64,000 bases of DNA from Solea solea (lineage: Eukaryota > Chordata > Actinopteri > Pleuronectiformes > Soleidae). This document shows, one piece after another, positions 1 through 12,889 of this stretch. The position numbers and the translations under genes are program-made. The stretch is from assembly GCF_958295425.1 (NCBI RefSeq), contig NC_081139.1, positions 22,511,888 through 22,575,887 of the forward strand. Direction: 5' to 3'. The notes under the pieces are model-generated. The model worked only from the letters and a program-made list of their open reading frames with translations, made no database searches and was not told the origin of the DNA. Each line of letters begins with the position of its first letter. The stretch's first letter is position 1.

Positions 1-3000
1 TTCTCTGGAAATGTGGTTTTACTCTGTGCATTGAATTACTCAACATATGTTCTCTGTGCATAAAAAGTAACACATCTGCTGCTTTGTTCTGATGTGCTAT
101 GTAATGTTGACTATAAATCCACAGACTTGTTCCAGCCATGTCCACATATGTTTGTCTGTAGAGTATTGTCTTCATCATTGTATGGTATTTCCAATGCCAA
201 GGTCCATTGTCTTTGACTTGGAGCTAACTCACTCTCTTGCCAAGAAAAGTAGGTCATTACGACTCAAATGTCTGTACATTTAGAGGCAGGAGCGTGAGCA
301 GAGGATAATACGAGTAAAAAATGTAAGTCCATGCTTTTCTTTGTACAAAATAAAAGAAGACAGGCCGTTGTATGGGTTACTTCTGTTTGATTTAAAGGTC
401 CAGTGTGTAAGATTTAAGTGACATTAGTTTCCTTAGGCAAAAATTGAAAAGATAAAATAATGATTTTTTATAATTAACACACTGTTATCTCCCATCTTCA
501 CCTAAAACACTTTACTCTCTGCAACTAACTCTGTGTTAGTGCTAATACACATTTTACAACCCTTTATTAAATATACAAATTAAAAACATCTGTAAGATTC
601 AAAGAGCACTGTAGTGAAGTAATTGGCATTTTCGATGAGATGGTTCAAAGAATTTCTTTTTATCGCCGCCTTCTGCAGCTGCATCATTAGAAGACAGGCA
701 CTTTTTTTCTTTTTTTTATGTATCTGCAGGCATCAGTGTGCAGCACATGCACAATGCATGACAATAAACGAGAATATGTGTAATGTGGACTTATTTTTTC
801 AGTGTTATTTCTCTGTCAACAAATCCAAGGAAATGTTTAATGTGTGAACTGAACAAGGGTGAACTCTGACCCCTGAGTCATGATTGATGACAATTTTATA
901 AAGCCATGCGAGGTTAATGCAAGGACTGTTTTGGTGCATACACTCTGCTGTGGTGTCCATGATACAAAGACGATACACGGGAAACACAAAGAAAGCAGAA
1001 AGAGTGGCAGAAGAGTGACCAGGACTTTCAAAAACACACCCAACCCCCTCATCTGTATCACCATCCATGACCCACCCCCCAGTCCTGTCTAGGTCATGAG
1101 CAGAGATCAGAGGATCAGAGGAGCAAGCCCTTTCCACTGAAGCCAATAACTCCTCACAAGAATGTCAGGAAATTTCAGTCAGGAAATTGCATTGTCACAT
1201 TTCGGGAAGATCCCGTTAAGAGTTAAATGAAAACCTGCAACAAAACCTTGAACCTTAAATGTACATACCAAATGAATCAATAGATGAACCATCCATCAAA
1301 CCTTAATCCTGTAATGACGATGAGGATAAAAGCATAAACACACACCCTGCAACTACCAGCTCAGCAGTCGAGGGTTGTTCGTTCACACCAAAACATCACA
1401 CACATAACAAACATTCATATAGAGATAATGCACACAGAACTGGTTTAAGTAATCCATGGTCCTAAGGTAACTTGAACCGTGGTATCCCGGGGCAAAGGGG
1501 CAGCATAAACCAGGCGATAGAAAGCAGATGTCAACACACACCCACACTTCAAATCTCACACAGATGTTCATGATTACACATGAAGCTTCTTATCCTTTTC
1601 CTCAGACAGATACAAAAAAACTGCAGTTTTATATATATATCAATGTTGGTAACCACATTAATTATGAGTTTTGACTTGATCCCTGTGTCACCATGTCAAA
1701 ATGTATGATTATGCCAGTGTTAAATTAGCTGTGGTACACTGAAAATGATATACTGTAGGGTGCCCTGGTGACCCAGTGGTCGAAGATGCAATAAGCTGCA
1801 GGATCTCTAGTTCAGTGCCACGCTTACGCTGTGGTTCTAGTGAAACTCTAGGGTAGTGACAGAATAATCTTGCTCCAATAAAAAAAAAAAGATAATCAGC
1901 TTTAAAGTCTCATTCACTTGAGGTGAATTCTAAAAAATGAATATGCATGAAAAAGAAAATGATGTCCTACAAAAATAACAGTTTGGATGAGGGATTCACT
2001 TCTTAATTTGCTGAATGACAAAGGACAAGGAAAAGTGGTAAACCTGTAACAAGCTTGTATCTGCAGCTGATTCCTGGTGAAATGAAGCCCTCTAGTGTCA
2101 ATGAGAGGACATGCAGAGAGCAGACGACGGGGGAGAAACAAAACCTATTAAACACAGAGCACAATCTGCAATTTTGTAACATTGGGAGACAAGCAGCAGA
2201 CACATATCAGATTTTCTTTTTTTATTTTGATAAAAAAAACACTTCAGTTTGCTTATGAAGATCATGATATGACTGAAAACCTAATTGGGGCCCCTCACAC
2301 CTATTTCATTCCAGCAGGCTTCAATAATGAGGGGCTCGTTACTGCCACTTGCAGGTCAGTCTAGGACATGGCTCGTGTTGGACAGTGTGTTTTCTCACTG
2401 TTTTCCCACCAGTCAAAAGGGGGGAGGGTTTGGGTGTAAGGGTGGGGAGCTGCATATTAGGGGAACCCCCTTTTCTTCAGGGCCTCAAGCATTTGCCTGG
2501 TATGTGTGTTCTGTTGGTGTGGACCAAACTGGGCCACATAAACCTTTGCAAAGCAAGCCTTCTGCATTATATTTTATTCTCATTACAAGGGAATTATTTT
2601 AGTTATTTAAAGACTCTGCTGCAGACCTGATATTCTGCAAAGCAGACTCAGGGCTCACATTGATAAAGTCTGTAAGATAAGGACGATATTCCATGTGTTT
2701 TCTAAAGAATTATGCGTTTAGTATAACCTGGTTTTTGGTAGAACCTTTACATAACTTTGTGTGACACTAGAATGATAAATATCAGCTCTGTGGCACCACC
2801 TGTGGTCTCCCTCACAGACCTGCAGTCCAGTCCATGTTCTGTAGTGAAAGACACCTGCTTCATCTAACTTCTAGAACTATTGACAATATTTCACAAACAG
2901 CTTCTATTGACACATTCAAACACAAAGTATAAAAAAAAATGGAAATACTCCAAACCCTGTTCACATGACATAGCAGAGTAACTGGGACAGGTGGGAACAA

Positions 3001-3894
3001 GTTGTCAGCTGTTCTCGGAGCTTCTGTGTCTTCCAGGTCCCAAGCAGGAAACACCTGAAGGCATCCTCAGCATTGAAAAAAAAAATTCTGTGAAAAGAAT
3101 ATGACTCACTAAGCATTATCATTTGACAAGAAAACTTATCTAATCATTAATGACATTAACAAACCAAATTAATCTTCTTCGCACCAAAATACTTTCTCAG
3201 AAGAGACTCCAGCACATGCACATGCACGGTTTGCTCCACGCATATTTTCGTGCACGTCCATAAACTGTTCATGCACAAGCCTGTGACACAAATAGCTCAG
3301 TAGACTTTAACAGGTGGCTTATTTTAGTTTCATTATTTCAAATGCTTATTGGCATTTTGTTTGTCTGTGTGCGTCACTCGTGGTGTGACAGCTTTCCTTT
3401 AATTTGGTGGAAATGTTGTGACAGAGTGGAAAATGGATAACAGTGGATACTGTCATTGATATCAATCTACCACCAGGATGTCCAGAATTAATATTCATCC
3501 TGATTTCTTGATTTTTGAATCATTAATTCAAAGTACCTGTGAACCATATGGATTTGGTTTTTAGGCTGTCAGTCTAAACCACTCTCCTAAACCAAAGTGA
3601 TCATGTTCTACTTCTATTATGGTTAAAATAAAACACCCCATCACCCTTTTCAACCTACAGAAGAAGTCACATACAGGCACTCATGTTGTAAATTTTGCTC
3701 AACCCCATTGTCATTTTGCAGGATTTTTCAAGAGGGCGCTCTTTTCATTCTCTGCTGAAGAAATACTGACCCCTTTATTCCCTCCTGCTTTCTCCACCTT
3801 GCCTCTTCTCTCACAGCGCTCCCTCGTATATTTTGGGGGAGAGGAATCTGGAAACGTTTTCCTCTGCTCAGCTCAGATACTTGCAAGACATTCC

Positions 3895-3925
<31 letters not shown>

Positions 3926-4440
3926 TGGCAGTCAAACACACACACAGATGGACACACAAAGGCAAATATACACGCGCAGAATGGTCTCTTTGGCTCCCCA
4001 GGTACTTTGTGGCTTGAATGCCTCCACATACTTTAGACTCTCGCTCTCTCTTTTTTTTCTCTCTCTCTCTCTCCCTCAGAAACACAGACATTTTTCTCAT
4101 TGTTTCCATCAGAGTCCAAACTGATCTGTTGCCATCATTTGATTTGTCCCTTTCCCCTTTTCAGCTGTCCTTGTCAGCCTTGCTTTGTATTGTTTGTGCA
4201 TCTCCATGGTACAAGCAAACTCATTTCCACCAACATGTGGGTTGAACTATAACTGGGCTGCTGTGAGAAGGGAAAAATGGGAAAAGATGATGGAGGAGGT
4301 CTGGGGTACGGGATGTGGGCAGTGTTTGGAGAGGGAGAATGTGTCAGACAGAGGGTAAACATTGCACTGAAAACACTCACAGACACGTTGACACACAGTT
4401 TATTCCATATTTTCACTGGAAAATTTAAGACAACTTGTCC
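1..4440. other. Left flank, no gene recognised
   Basis: No reading frame here shows a recognisable domain or is linked by splice sites to another. The stretch holds a weak tRNA-SINE-like segment at about 1755-1890 ending in an A-run, a CA microsatellite at 3897-3927 and a TC-rich tract at about 4036-4077. It is probably intergenic sequence upstream of fmod. The 3' end of another gene to the left cannot be excluded, since an AATAAA-like motif occurs near 349, but nothing supports a name. Confidence 0.5.
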
Positions 4441-4465
4441 TTGCTCCACAGCTCCCACTAAACAG
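4390..4465 (+). other. Candidate 5' noncoding exon end of fmod
   Basis: A strong splice donor (AACAG then GTAAGTG) ends at 4465. It lies 1.3 kb upstream of a good acceptor (TTTTGCAG, ending at 5758) that opens the exon holding the fmod start codon. Mammalian class II small leucine-rich proteoglycan genes have a noncoding first exon, so this donor may close that exon. The exon start is not visible and no TATA box is evident. This is inference from a splice signal only. Confidence 0.3.
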
Positions 4466-5294
4466 GTAAGTGTCTGGTTGTTTCTTGTCTGTAAAAACTT
4501 GGAAACTGGCATAACTAGCAATAGTCGAGGCTTGATTGCATAACACAGTTAATCTCTTGGCAACCTCTTGAACATGTGGTGCACTCTATGACGAAAGAAA
4601 GGCTGAAAGCAGTAAACGTGCCGATCACGTCAAACTTTCCTGATGATGCAAACCTTTTTCTAAACAGAGTGCGATCGTGTTGATGAGTGTACTTTTATGC
4701 ATACCTGGTTTGTCGGTATAACCGTAACCAAAATACTCTTCCTTCTTCTGCACCTACGTAGGGGCCTGTGCCAAAGTTCCATTCATTTAATAATTTCATT
4801 TAATTAAAAATGTGACTTTGGTTGACCAAACATTAAAACAATGGTTAATTACATTAAAGTTGAAAAAAAAACTCCAAATTTACTGTGTTGAAGTTTGTTC
4901 CATTAATCTAAACATTTCTAAACATTTCTGAATTTCCGCTCAACAAAAATTATTCGCTGAGTGGAACATAGTCTTATAAGTTATTGGCCATAAACCAGTG
5001 TACTGTGTAACTTAAAGAGACTACTTACTGTGAAGTGAAAACTTTGAAATTAAAGATGACCCGCTGTTGGTCTTAGGGTTGATTCAAACCTGCATTTGTC
5101 TGCGTGACATTAATGTCATTGTCCACCATCGATGACTGCAGCAGTACACATGGACCTCATGCAAACCCATGGACGATACATGCTTACTGCACATGCTCAC
5201 CACCACATGGATGCATGGAAAGCTAAAATGATATGGACACTCAAGTTAACTACATTACAGCGAGGCTGTTTCGCACAGCTGCTCTATGACAACA

Positions 5295-5375
5295 CCACCC
5301 ACGTTGAGGAGGTACTATGAAGTAATGGAAAACAACGTGCCTGATACCGAACTGAGTAGAGTAGTGCAAGAACTG
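5295..5375. repeat. Distal end of the same MITE-like element
   Basis: Shares GAAGTAATGGAAAACAACGT with the copy near 36.93 kb. It then runs into CTGATACCGAACTGAGTAGA, a rough inverted match to the start of that element, and so probably marks its right terminus. Confidence 0.5.
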
Positions 5376-5787
5376 CACACAGGAAAGTGGCAAAAGTCAA
5401 CAATGAGTGTTTTAAACCTGACCAACCATCAAACAAATGCTGCTATCGCTAATGCTATGGTGCTAGCATAAATGCTACAACCGTCAACACAATTGCAAGT
5501 GAGTCAAGCTCCAAAAACCCTGGCTCCTTGTTCACATGGGTCATTAAACTCTTCCTGTCTGGTAAATGACTGCAGCGCTGTGCCCTCAGGCCTTTTGTTA
5601 AAGTGTGTTTCCATGCCAGAACCAAGACACCCATGTGATGTCATTAAAGCAATTTTGTAAGAGTTGACAGGGCTGTTCCCCAGCTATTGAAGACAATAAA
5701 AAAATCTTTCACAAGCTCATAATGTTCTAGTCAATTAACATTGACGTGTATTTTGCAGGATTGCATATCTCGCCAGCCACCTCCACC

Positions 5788-8700
5788 ATGGTGCTCCTGT
5801 GCTTTGCTGTGTTGGTGCTACTGTGGTGTTTTAACTCTGCCTCAGCCACTGTTGTAGCTGACTCGGACTATGGAGGTGTTCCGCTGTGGGTTAACCGCCT
5901 GCTGGGGGAGCCCAGTGTGCTGAGTCTGCAGGGGCGAATGGACCCAGCCTGGTTCAGAGCCAACAACCCGCAGGCCTGCCCACAACAATGTGACTGCCCC
6001 ATCCAGTGGCCCACAGCAATCTACTGTGACCACAGAGGCTTGGCAAATGTTCCAAACAGCCTGCCAAACAAAACTCAGTACTTGTTTCTACAGGTAAGAA
6101 AAACACTGTGCAAGATTTATCTTTACAATGGTCTGCCACATCCCACAGTGACTGACCTCCACAGGACTGTTATCACTGGCCACTGTATTGGGTGCACAAG
6201 AAACCTAATAAAGTGGCAGCATTGGCACCTGGTGTGATCTAACATTGCAGCAGCCCATCCGTTTTACATTACATTCAGAAATTGTCTTTTGCATACCTTA
6301 GTTGCATTGAGTTACTGTTGCAAGTCATTCTATCATTGTGAACCAGTCTGGCCTTTCTCCTCTGACATCAACAAAGTGTTTTTGCCCAGATAACTGCCAC
6401 TTACTGGATATTTATTTTGTTTATTGGACCATTCTCTGTAAAACCTAGTGATATTTTTTGCACAAAAGTCCCAGTAGATATACTCTGACCAGCCCACCTG
6501 ACACCATCAACCATTCCACTCATTTAAATCATGTTTTCACTCATTCTTCACCAGTCTTATGCTCAGCTTGAACTTCAGCAGGTGGTCTTAATTATGTTCA
6601 CATGCCTAAATGCGTTGAGTTCTTGACATGTGATTGGCTGATTAGATATTTGCATTAGCATGCAGTTGAGTTGCACTTTTCTCATATCCCCAGGGCAACA
6701 ACATCACCTCCTTGTTCACTTCTGTACTGGCCAACATTACCGGGTTGCACTGGCTCATTCTGGACCGCAACAATCTGCAGAACAATAAGCTGGACTCAGT
6801 GGCTCTACAGAACCAGACCCAGTTGAGGTACTTTTTTGCCAACCACAACCACCTCAAATCAGTGCCTAGTGGGCTACCAGCAGGACTCAAGCAGCTGCGA
6901 CTGGCCTACAACCAAATCAGCAGCATTAGCCCTGGAGCCTTCCAGAACATGCACAACCTGACACTGCTGCTGCTGCAGGGAAACAGGCTGCAAACCATCA
7001 CTGAGGGAGACCTCAAAGGTAATGCAATGTGTCATTTTCTTCCTTAATACTGCACAACATGCACCTCTTTACATGCTTGAGATGATGTGCAGTCTTGTAC
7101 CTTTTCACCTAAAGCAAAAGACCACGAGTGTTATTGTCCTCTCCTATTGTCTTGCAGGTCTGGACAGTCTGAATCTGTTAGAACTAAGTGGGAATTTGTT
7201 CTCGTCTGTGCCAGGACATTTCCCTTCTTCTGTCCAACAGCTCTATCTGTCCAACAACTCTCTCTCTGGGCTGGACAGCGACAGTTTTGAGGGGCTCCTC
7301 AACCTTAAGTACCTACGTCTAAGTCACTGTGGCTTGCTAAGTGGTGGCATCCACCCATGGGTCTTCAACTTCTCCAGTTTGGTGGAATTGGACCTTTCAT
7401 ACAACAAGCTAACTACCATCCCCACAGTCCCGAGCACCTTGCAGTACCTCTACCTGGAAGCCAATGAAATACAAGGTGAGGTGTTGTCACTTTTTCTGAA
7501 AAAGCGACTCACTATTTCTTCAAAGACATTTCCCCCATCCACATGTGCACACTCACACACAAACGAGACAACATTATTACATTATTATCATTAACATTAT
7601 TCCTATAAATATTAATCACGTACGGTTGGTCACTTGGTGCTCTGTCTATGTGTGGTGCCTCCTCCAGCGCTTCACTCTGATTGAGCTAACAGCTAAGCTA
7701 ACAGATGGGCCTGTAGACTTGAAGTTAGAAGTAGTAGATAGAAGTTTGCTCGTGTTCTCCATTTTCACAGCGGATCTAAGGCCAAGCTACACTCTGCTGG
7801 ATCACTCAGTAATTATTTAAGAGGGCATGATGCACTTCAAGACTGTATATTTTAAAGTGGTAGTCTAGTAGCTGTTTTGCCTTTTTCTCTACAGACCATC
7901 CCCTACAGTTTTGGAGTACATATTTTTACAACACCACTGTAAACATTCATCCATCCATTGTGTATCGTTTTATCGTTCCTGACGCTCCCCCCTCCCTTTC
8001 CCTCTCCTGGCCATGTGCATTTGTTTTCAACGGAGCTGGCAAACACAAGCCATGAAGCCATGTCCATGCCAGACGGCATCCATTTAGCATGCTTCTGTAT
8101 TTTTTAATTCTCACTATTCGGAAAATGCCGGTCTGAGGTTTACTCATGTGTGTCCAACCTGTTTCTCGCAAAAGCTGAGACTTTGCGAAACCTCATGATT
8201 CTCAGGACTCTGAGAAGGCGGCCCTGATCTTGCAAGGCTGGTCTTCCACTAACAGACAGTAGGGGAGTGGAGACAGCCCCCAATCTCCCCGCAGCAAGCC
8301 ATTTAACTATCACAATGACTCAGAAGCTGTTAAATTAGTGTATAAATCCTGCATAGTACTGCTTTAAGGTTCAAATGGATATCTAACTAGCATGTGCATG
8401 CAGTCACCTCTGACACTGTGAGTGTAGAGGTGTCACTGACGTCATTTCTGGGAAATGCTCATTTCCGCGTCATGCATTTTTAATTGCAGTGTTACTGAGT
8501 TGGGTGGTTAGCCATCTTGGGAGGTCTGACACCCAAACATGACTGTGAGGAAGTAGCAGCAATGTGAAATGTGACAAGAATTATAAAGACACAAAAACAG
8601 GCCCAGCCTCATTGAGTACAGCTGACCCTCCTGAGTGTGAACACAGGAGGGCTGGGATCAGTGGGACAATAAAAAAGAAGTGAAACGGGGTGGGGTAGAT

Positions 8701-9659
8701 AAAGGGGGAGGGGATATTTGGTGGTTGGACAGAGGAAAGTGGGTTGCTTGGTGGAAAGAAGTGAGGAGAGTGGTATGAAAACATCTGTATTGGATTCAGG
8801 TGCAAGAGCCAGAAGCACATGCTGTTCCCCTCTTCAGTCTCCCTATACACACTCACTCTCACTATCTGCTCTCCATCACTCAGGCTGCTTTTTGACAGGA
8901 TTTATACCACACAGCAGCAGCCTTGTAGCCAGGAGCTACATAGTTTTTGCACAGGTCCATCCACCAGCAGTGATCCAGTGCATTTTTGGCAAAGTAAATA
9001 TGTGCTCTAGTTTAGTGTATGAGACAGCAGACAGCAGCTGGGCTACGTACCAACAAGACAGACGCACGCCGAAGCTCTTCCACAATAACACACACCTCAT
9101 CGTCTAGCTAGCAGTCTCACAGCTAGATTTCCTGTTCCAAAGCCCACAGTCTGAGTTAAGAGAAACTACTCCTAAAATGAAGTGAGAAACCAGAAGAGGG
9201 TGTTGTGGTTTCCTCTGCCTCCCCTTTTTTTTTTTTTTTTTACCACAGCACCTGTGAGACATCTAATGGTAAATGCAGACTCTCTGACAAGAAAAGTGAC
9301 ATTCAAAGACTGCACATATAAGAAAAGTAATTAAAGGGTTGTTGCATGTCAAGCACATGGTACATGATATGAAATCAAAGCTCTCTGCACTGATTTAGTA
9401 TACAATCTTTTTGACATGACAGTATCAGGAAATGGCTGACACTCAGTTGAATAATGGGTTTCTAAAAATAAAAACACTCTGGTCTGTTTCCCATGTGTTT
9501 ATCACAGAGTTCAACATGACTAGTTTCTGCAGAGAGGTGGGACCTCTGTCCTACTCCAGAATGAAGATCCTGCGATTGGACGGAAACAGAATATCGTACC
9601 ATCAGCTGCCTTCTGACTGGATCTTCTGTCTACGTGTGCTTGAAAGTATTTACGTCTGA
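5788..9659 (+). CDS. fmod: Fibromodulin, class II small leucine-rich proteoglycan
   Basis: Secreted matrix protein; the family binds collagen fibrils and controls their diameter. Four coding exons join in frame: 5788-6093, 6694-7018, 7158-7475 and 9508-9659, giving 366 residues (human about 376). The ATG follows a CACC context and opens a hydrophobic signal peptide (MVLLCFAVLVLLWCF). Next comes the N-terminal cysteine cap CPQQCDCPIQWPTAIYC (C-x3-C-x-C-x9-C, the class II spacing). About ten leucine-rich repeats follow (for example LRYFFANHNHL, LKQLRLAYNQI, LNLLELSGN), then a C-terminal pair of cysteines (SFC and IFC) around LRLDGNRI. Many N-x-S/T sequons are present. The N-terminal arm has almost no tyrosine, unlike mammalian fibromodulin. 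The last intron is at the position expected for the family (phase 1, in NEIQ-EFN). The introns after YLFLQ (phase 0) and in LKG-LDS (phase 1) are extra. The gene could be a duplicate copy (a or b); the fmod assignment itself is firm. Confidence 0.93.
7560..7620. repeat. AT-rich simple sequence in fmod intron 3
   Basis: Low-complexity ATT/ACATT-type sequence just inside the last fmod intron. No coding or other signal is visible. Confidence 0.4.
7880..8370 (+). repeat. Dispersed repeat family R1, copy A, in fmod intron 3
   Basis: Starts near TTTTTCTCTACAG and runs through a CATCCATCCATTGTGT block, a CATGTGCATTTGTTTTCAAC block, a GAGACTTTGCGAAACCTC block and a CTTGCAAGGCTGGT block. It ends in a segment containing GTGGAGACAGCC. 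The same blocks in the same order recur near 12.0-12.5 kb (reverse), 35.0-35.7 kb (reverse), 44.2-44.5 kb, 49.5-49.8 kb and 51.2-51.4 kb. No protein is encoded and no clear terminal inverted repeat is visible. It is probably a non-autonomous mobile element of unknown class. Confidence 0.7.
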
Positions 9660-10379
9660 CTCCGCCCACAACTACGGCATAATACCGATCGAACCCCAAT
9701 TACAAAGCAAAAACAGAGCTCAACTTGTTTTTTTATTTTGTGAACTCAAACAACTCGGCCTTAAGCCTGAAACCAGAAAGGAGGACTCATTTATTATGTC
9801 TTCAATATGTAGACGCACATCAGACGCTGGAGAGAAAACCGACTTTCAAAAGATGCCAAAGGCTGAACTCATACACTAAATCAGTGTTATTTTATCATAA
9901 TGCCAAACCTTCTGATCAAAACATGTTTCATACCACCAGTACTTTCCCTTGGGTCGCTCTCTCTCTCCCTCTTATCCCATCCTTTTTAAAGTTTAGCCGA
10001 AGCAGGGTTGTACATCTGTGTGTTATTAGCAAATAGGAACTGTGACAAACCCTCTCATTTATGACTCTACAGAATAATATGCTCTGGTTAAAGTGAGCTG
10101 TCTTGAAAGCAAATGGAAATATGTATGAATGGCAAAATTCAGTAGCTTTTCCTTGAGTCAGTGTGCTGGGCAGCGTAAAACCGCCACACCAGTCCACTTC
10201 TGGAGCTCCGTGTCATATGAACATGTTTTGATTTTTGTGGTTGATGATGCTATTATTCTGCCTCTGTTCGGTGAGCTCTATCAAGCAAAACTATCAGACC
10301 TGACTGAGGGACTATTTCTTTCTCTCTCTCTGAGATGAGAGAGAGTATATGAATATGTGTGCATTCATTGTTCAAATTA

Positions 10380-10385
10380 AATAAA
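10380..10385 (+). terminator. Candidate fmod polyadenylation signal
   Basis: AATAAA about 720 bases after the fmod stop codon. It is the first good signal downstream, so it is the simplest 3' end for the transcript. Confidence 0.45.
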
Positions 10386-10749
10386 AGAAATATGATGCTT
10401 GGAAAAGGCAAAAATAAACAAATTGTATCATTTTCTATTGTGACATGGAAAACAAAAATCCCAATTACCCACAACTTCTTAATAGTTTGTCTAACAATTG
10501 CTATATAGAAGAGTCAGGTGTTTAAACAACATGTTGGTGTGTAATAATTTATATACATATGTGAGTAACTTGAAAAAATATGCACAGATTTATTTAACAA
10601 ATACATCTGGTGTTTTATCATCTCAGTTTATTACAATAGAGGAAGCATTCAACACATAAACAATTGTGTTTATTATCAACTACATGTTGTCTTCACAGAG
10701 TTGACCTACTAAAAGTGTTATAAGTGTGCTTTACTTTGTTATTTATATT

Positions 10750-10855
10750 TTCTCACTCAAACTGCTTTACAGTTTTGCCATTCACCCATTCACACCCCAC
10801 ACCCAGGAATTGAACATACAACCTTCCATTTGAAAGACAACCACTGAGCTACCAT
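10750..10855 (-). repeat. tRNA-derived SINE fragment
   Basis: Read on the minus strand it has an A-box-like GGTAGCTCAGTGGTTG, then a CTTTCAAATGGAAGGTT segment and a B-box-like GTTCAATTCC, followed by GTGTGAATGGGTGAATGG. This layout is that of a widespread teleost tRNA-derived SINE. Related copies lie at 12.7, 25.4, 34.1 and 54.5 kb. Confidence 0.7.
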
Positions 10856-10984
10856 CACTCAATTCAACTCCTCACTTTTTGAATACTTTTACATCTAAAA
10901 CTTAGGTATGTTTCATATCACAAAGTTACTTTAGATGTTTACTTTCAACTTCTACCAAAGTCCTTTTCTGGTAAGATACGTGTG

Positions 10985-11126
10985 TGGTTAGTTTAAGGTT
11001 AGGGAGAGGCATTAAGTGGTTATGGTTAAGGTTAGGGACAACGCTTTGTTTAGGCTGTCCAAAATGAATGGAAGTCAATCAGCGTCCTAGGAAGATTAGC
11101 TGAGTAGACCTGTGTGTGTGTGTTTG

Positions 11127-11192
<66 letters not shown>

Positions 11193-11215
11193 AAGCCATA
11201 TTTTCCAGGTGACAC
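10985..11215. repeat. GT microsatellite with flanking fish repeat
   Basis: A GT run of about 75 bases (11111-11188, one interruption) follows a GGTTAGGG-type segment and an AATGGAAGTCAATC segment. The same arrangement, a GGACA/TCCTCAC block next to a long CA or GT run, occurs in il20l intron 2 and in mapkapk2 next to its splice donor at 62036. The microsatellite therefore travels as part of a dispersed element. Confidence 0.6.
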
Positions 11216-11750
11216 CATGTCTGACGCACATGTCTGAGTGTGTTTGATGGACTGATCAGACTCATGTCATGTCTGGACCCACTCTCACCAGCAGCAGGAG
11301 TCTCTCACACTGAGCTCCTTATTGAGGGACAATTATTAAAACATTAGAGTCAATGTGAGCTTGTTCCCAGTGACGACTGACCCACAGTGCACTGGTATGT
11401 ATGAAGTCATGATGGACGAAAACAAGCTGAGGGAAGAATTTCACTGTTGCTCTGTTGCTGCTGAGAGACTGTAAATACAACAGAGGCAGCCAATCTGCTG
11501 CATCAAACAGTATACTGTGACTGTAACTCTACTTTCTCTACTCTCTGTTTTCTTTACGCTACATACAGTATACTTAACTTTGTTTTACTTTGGTTACTTT
11601 TGGCTTGTTTAAACAAACAAGACAGTTAGATGTTAAATGATACCAAAGCACAAGATTCTATAACCCTTTAAGCTTTAAAAGCTTTAAAAGGCTGGGAAAA
11701 TAGCTGAGTTTCATCCACAGGTTCTGACTGTCTAGCAGTTTAGTAGACCA

Positions 11751-11825
11751 TAGACTTTAGACTTAGACTTAGACTTAGACTTTAGACTTAGACTTAGACT
11801 TTAGTCTTTAGTAGACTTTAGTAGA
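11751..11825. repeat. Short tandem repeat of a GACTTA unit
   Basis: About ten degenerate copies of TTAGACTTAGAC-type units in tandem, ending in TTTAGTAGAC. Noncoding minisatellite. Confidence 0.75.
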
Positions 11826-11929
11826 CAAGCAGTTTCCACCCGTTTCGAGTCTTTAAGCTAAGCTAAACTGCCTTAACTTGATGTTTAACAGATACCCAAG
11901 AGTGGTATTAAACTTTTAAGTATAACAGC

Positions 11930-12480
11930 TTTGGAGTCATTGCGATGGTTAAATGGCTTGCTGTGGACAGATTGGGGGCTGTCTCCACTCCCCCTACTGT
12001 CTGTTAGTGGAAAACCAGCCTTGCAAGATCAGAGCCTCTGACCCGGAGTCTTCAGAATCAGGAGGAACACTTCATGGCACTACACACACCCTAGCAAGGT
12101 ACAGGCTATAAGCTCAAGGCAGCTATAGCTTTATTTTAGACATTCATTATGGCAGAGCTGGTGAAAAAGAAGCAGAGTAAACAGATGAAGAGGAAATGAC
12201 CGAGCGATGGGCCACACATGAGTAAACATTGGACATTGGATCCAAATTGGATGCCGAACAGCATGGACATGGCTCCATGGCTTCCGTTCGCTGACTCCAC
12301 TGAAAACATGCACATGGCCAGGAGAGGGGAAGGGAGGGGAGAGAGTCAGTGTTTTTTACAACAGTGAGGATAAAGCGGTAGACAATGGATGGATGTTTAC
12401 GGTGGAGTCATAAAAGTACTCCAAAACTGTAGGGGGAGCTCTGTAGAGAAAAAAGCAAATAAGCAACCAGACTAATTCAC
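11930..12480 (-). repeat. Dispersed repeat family R1, copy B
   Basis: Reverse-oriented copy with the GGGGGCTGTCTCCACTCC, CTTGCAAGATCAGAG, CATGGACATGGCTCCATGG and AGACAATGGATGGATG blocks, ending in GGGGGAGCTCTGTAGAGAA. It also has a segment (GCAGAGCTGGTGAAAAAGAA and onward) shared with copy C at 35.3 kb but absent from copy A. No coding capacity is seen. Confidence 0.7.
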
Positions 12481-12649
12481 TACAGACATATTGCGCTTTT
12501 TTTATAGTTTTATTCGTATTGTTGTAGAGTATGGAATTGATTAAAGCATAATTAAAAGCTTTTAAAACAACAAAATGTATCAATTAGGGTCAAAATTGAA
12601 CTATAAGCTTCTATTTTGGGTTCATATTTGTACATCGGACTCAAGAGCA

Positions 12650-12888
12650 GACAGTGCCTCACCTCACGTCGCTGCCATTCACCCATTCACACCCATTCAC
12701 TCACTCATTCATACAGCGCATCTACTGTATGTGCAGCACATATTCTACACCCATTCACACACTGCTGGCACAGTTGTCAGAAGCGACGTGGGGTTAAGTG
12801 ACTTGCATGCAGACTAGCTGAGCTGAGAATCTAACACATCACAACCCTCCAGTTGAAAGAAAACTCACTCTACCACTGCGCTGCCAAT
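12650..12888 (-). repeat. tRNA-derived SINE
   Basis: Minus-strand order: GCGCAGTGGTAGAGTGAG (A box), TTTCAACTGGAGGGTT, a B-box-like segment, CAAGTCACTTAACCCC, then CAGTGTGTGAATGGG near the 3' end. It is the fuller copy of the SINE family listed at 10.8 kb. Confidence 0.75.
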
Positions 12889-12889
12889 A

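Noticed and set aside
1..700. 3' UTR of a neighbouring gene such as btg2, which is close to FMOD in mammals
   Set aside because: No coding exon is visible and UTR sequence cannot be recognised by eye, so it was not annotated.
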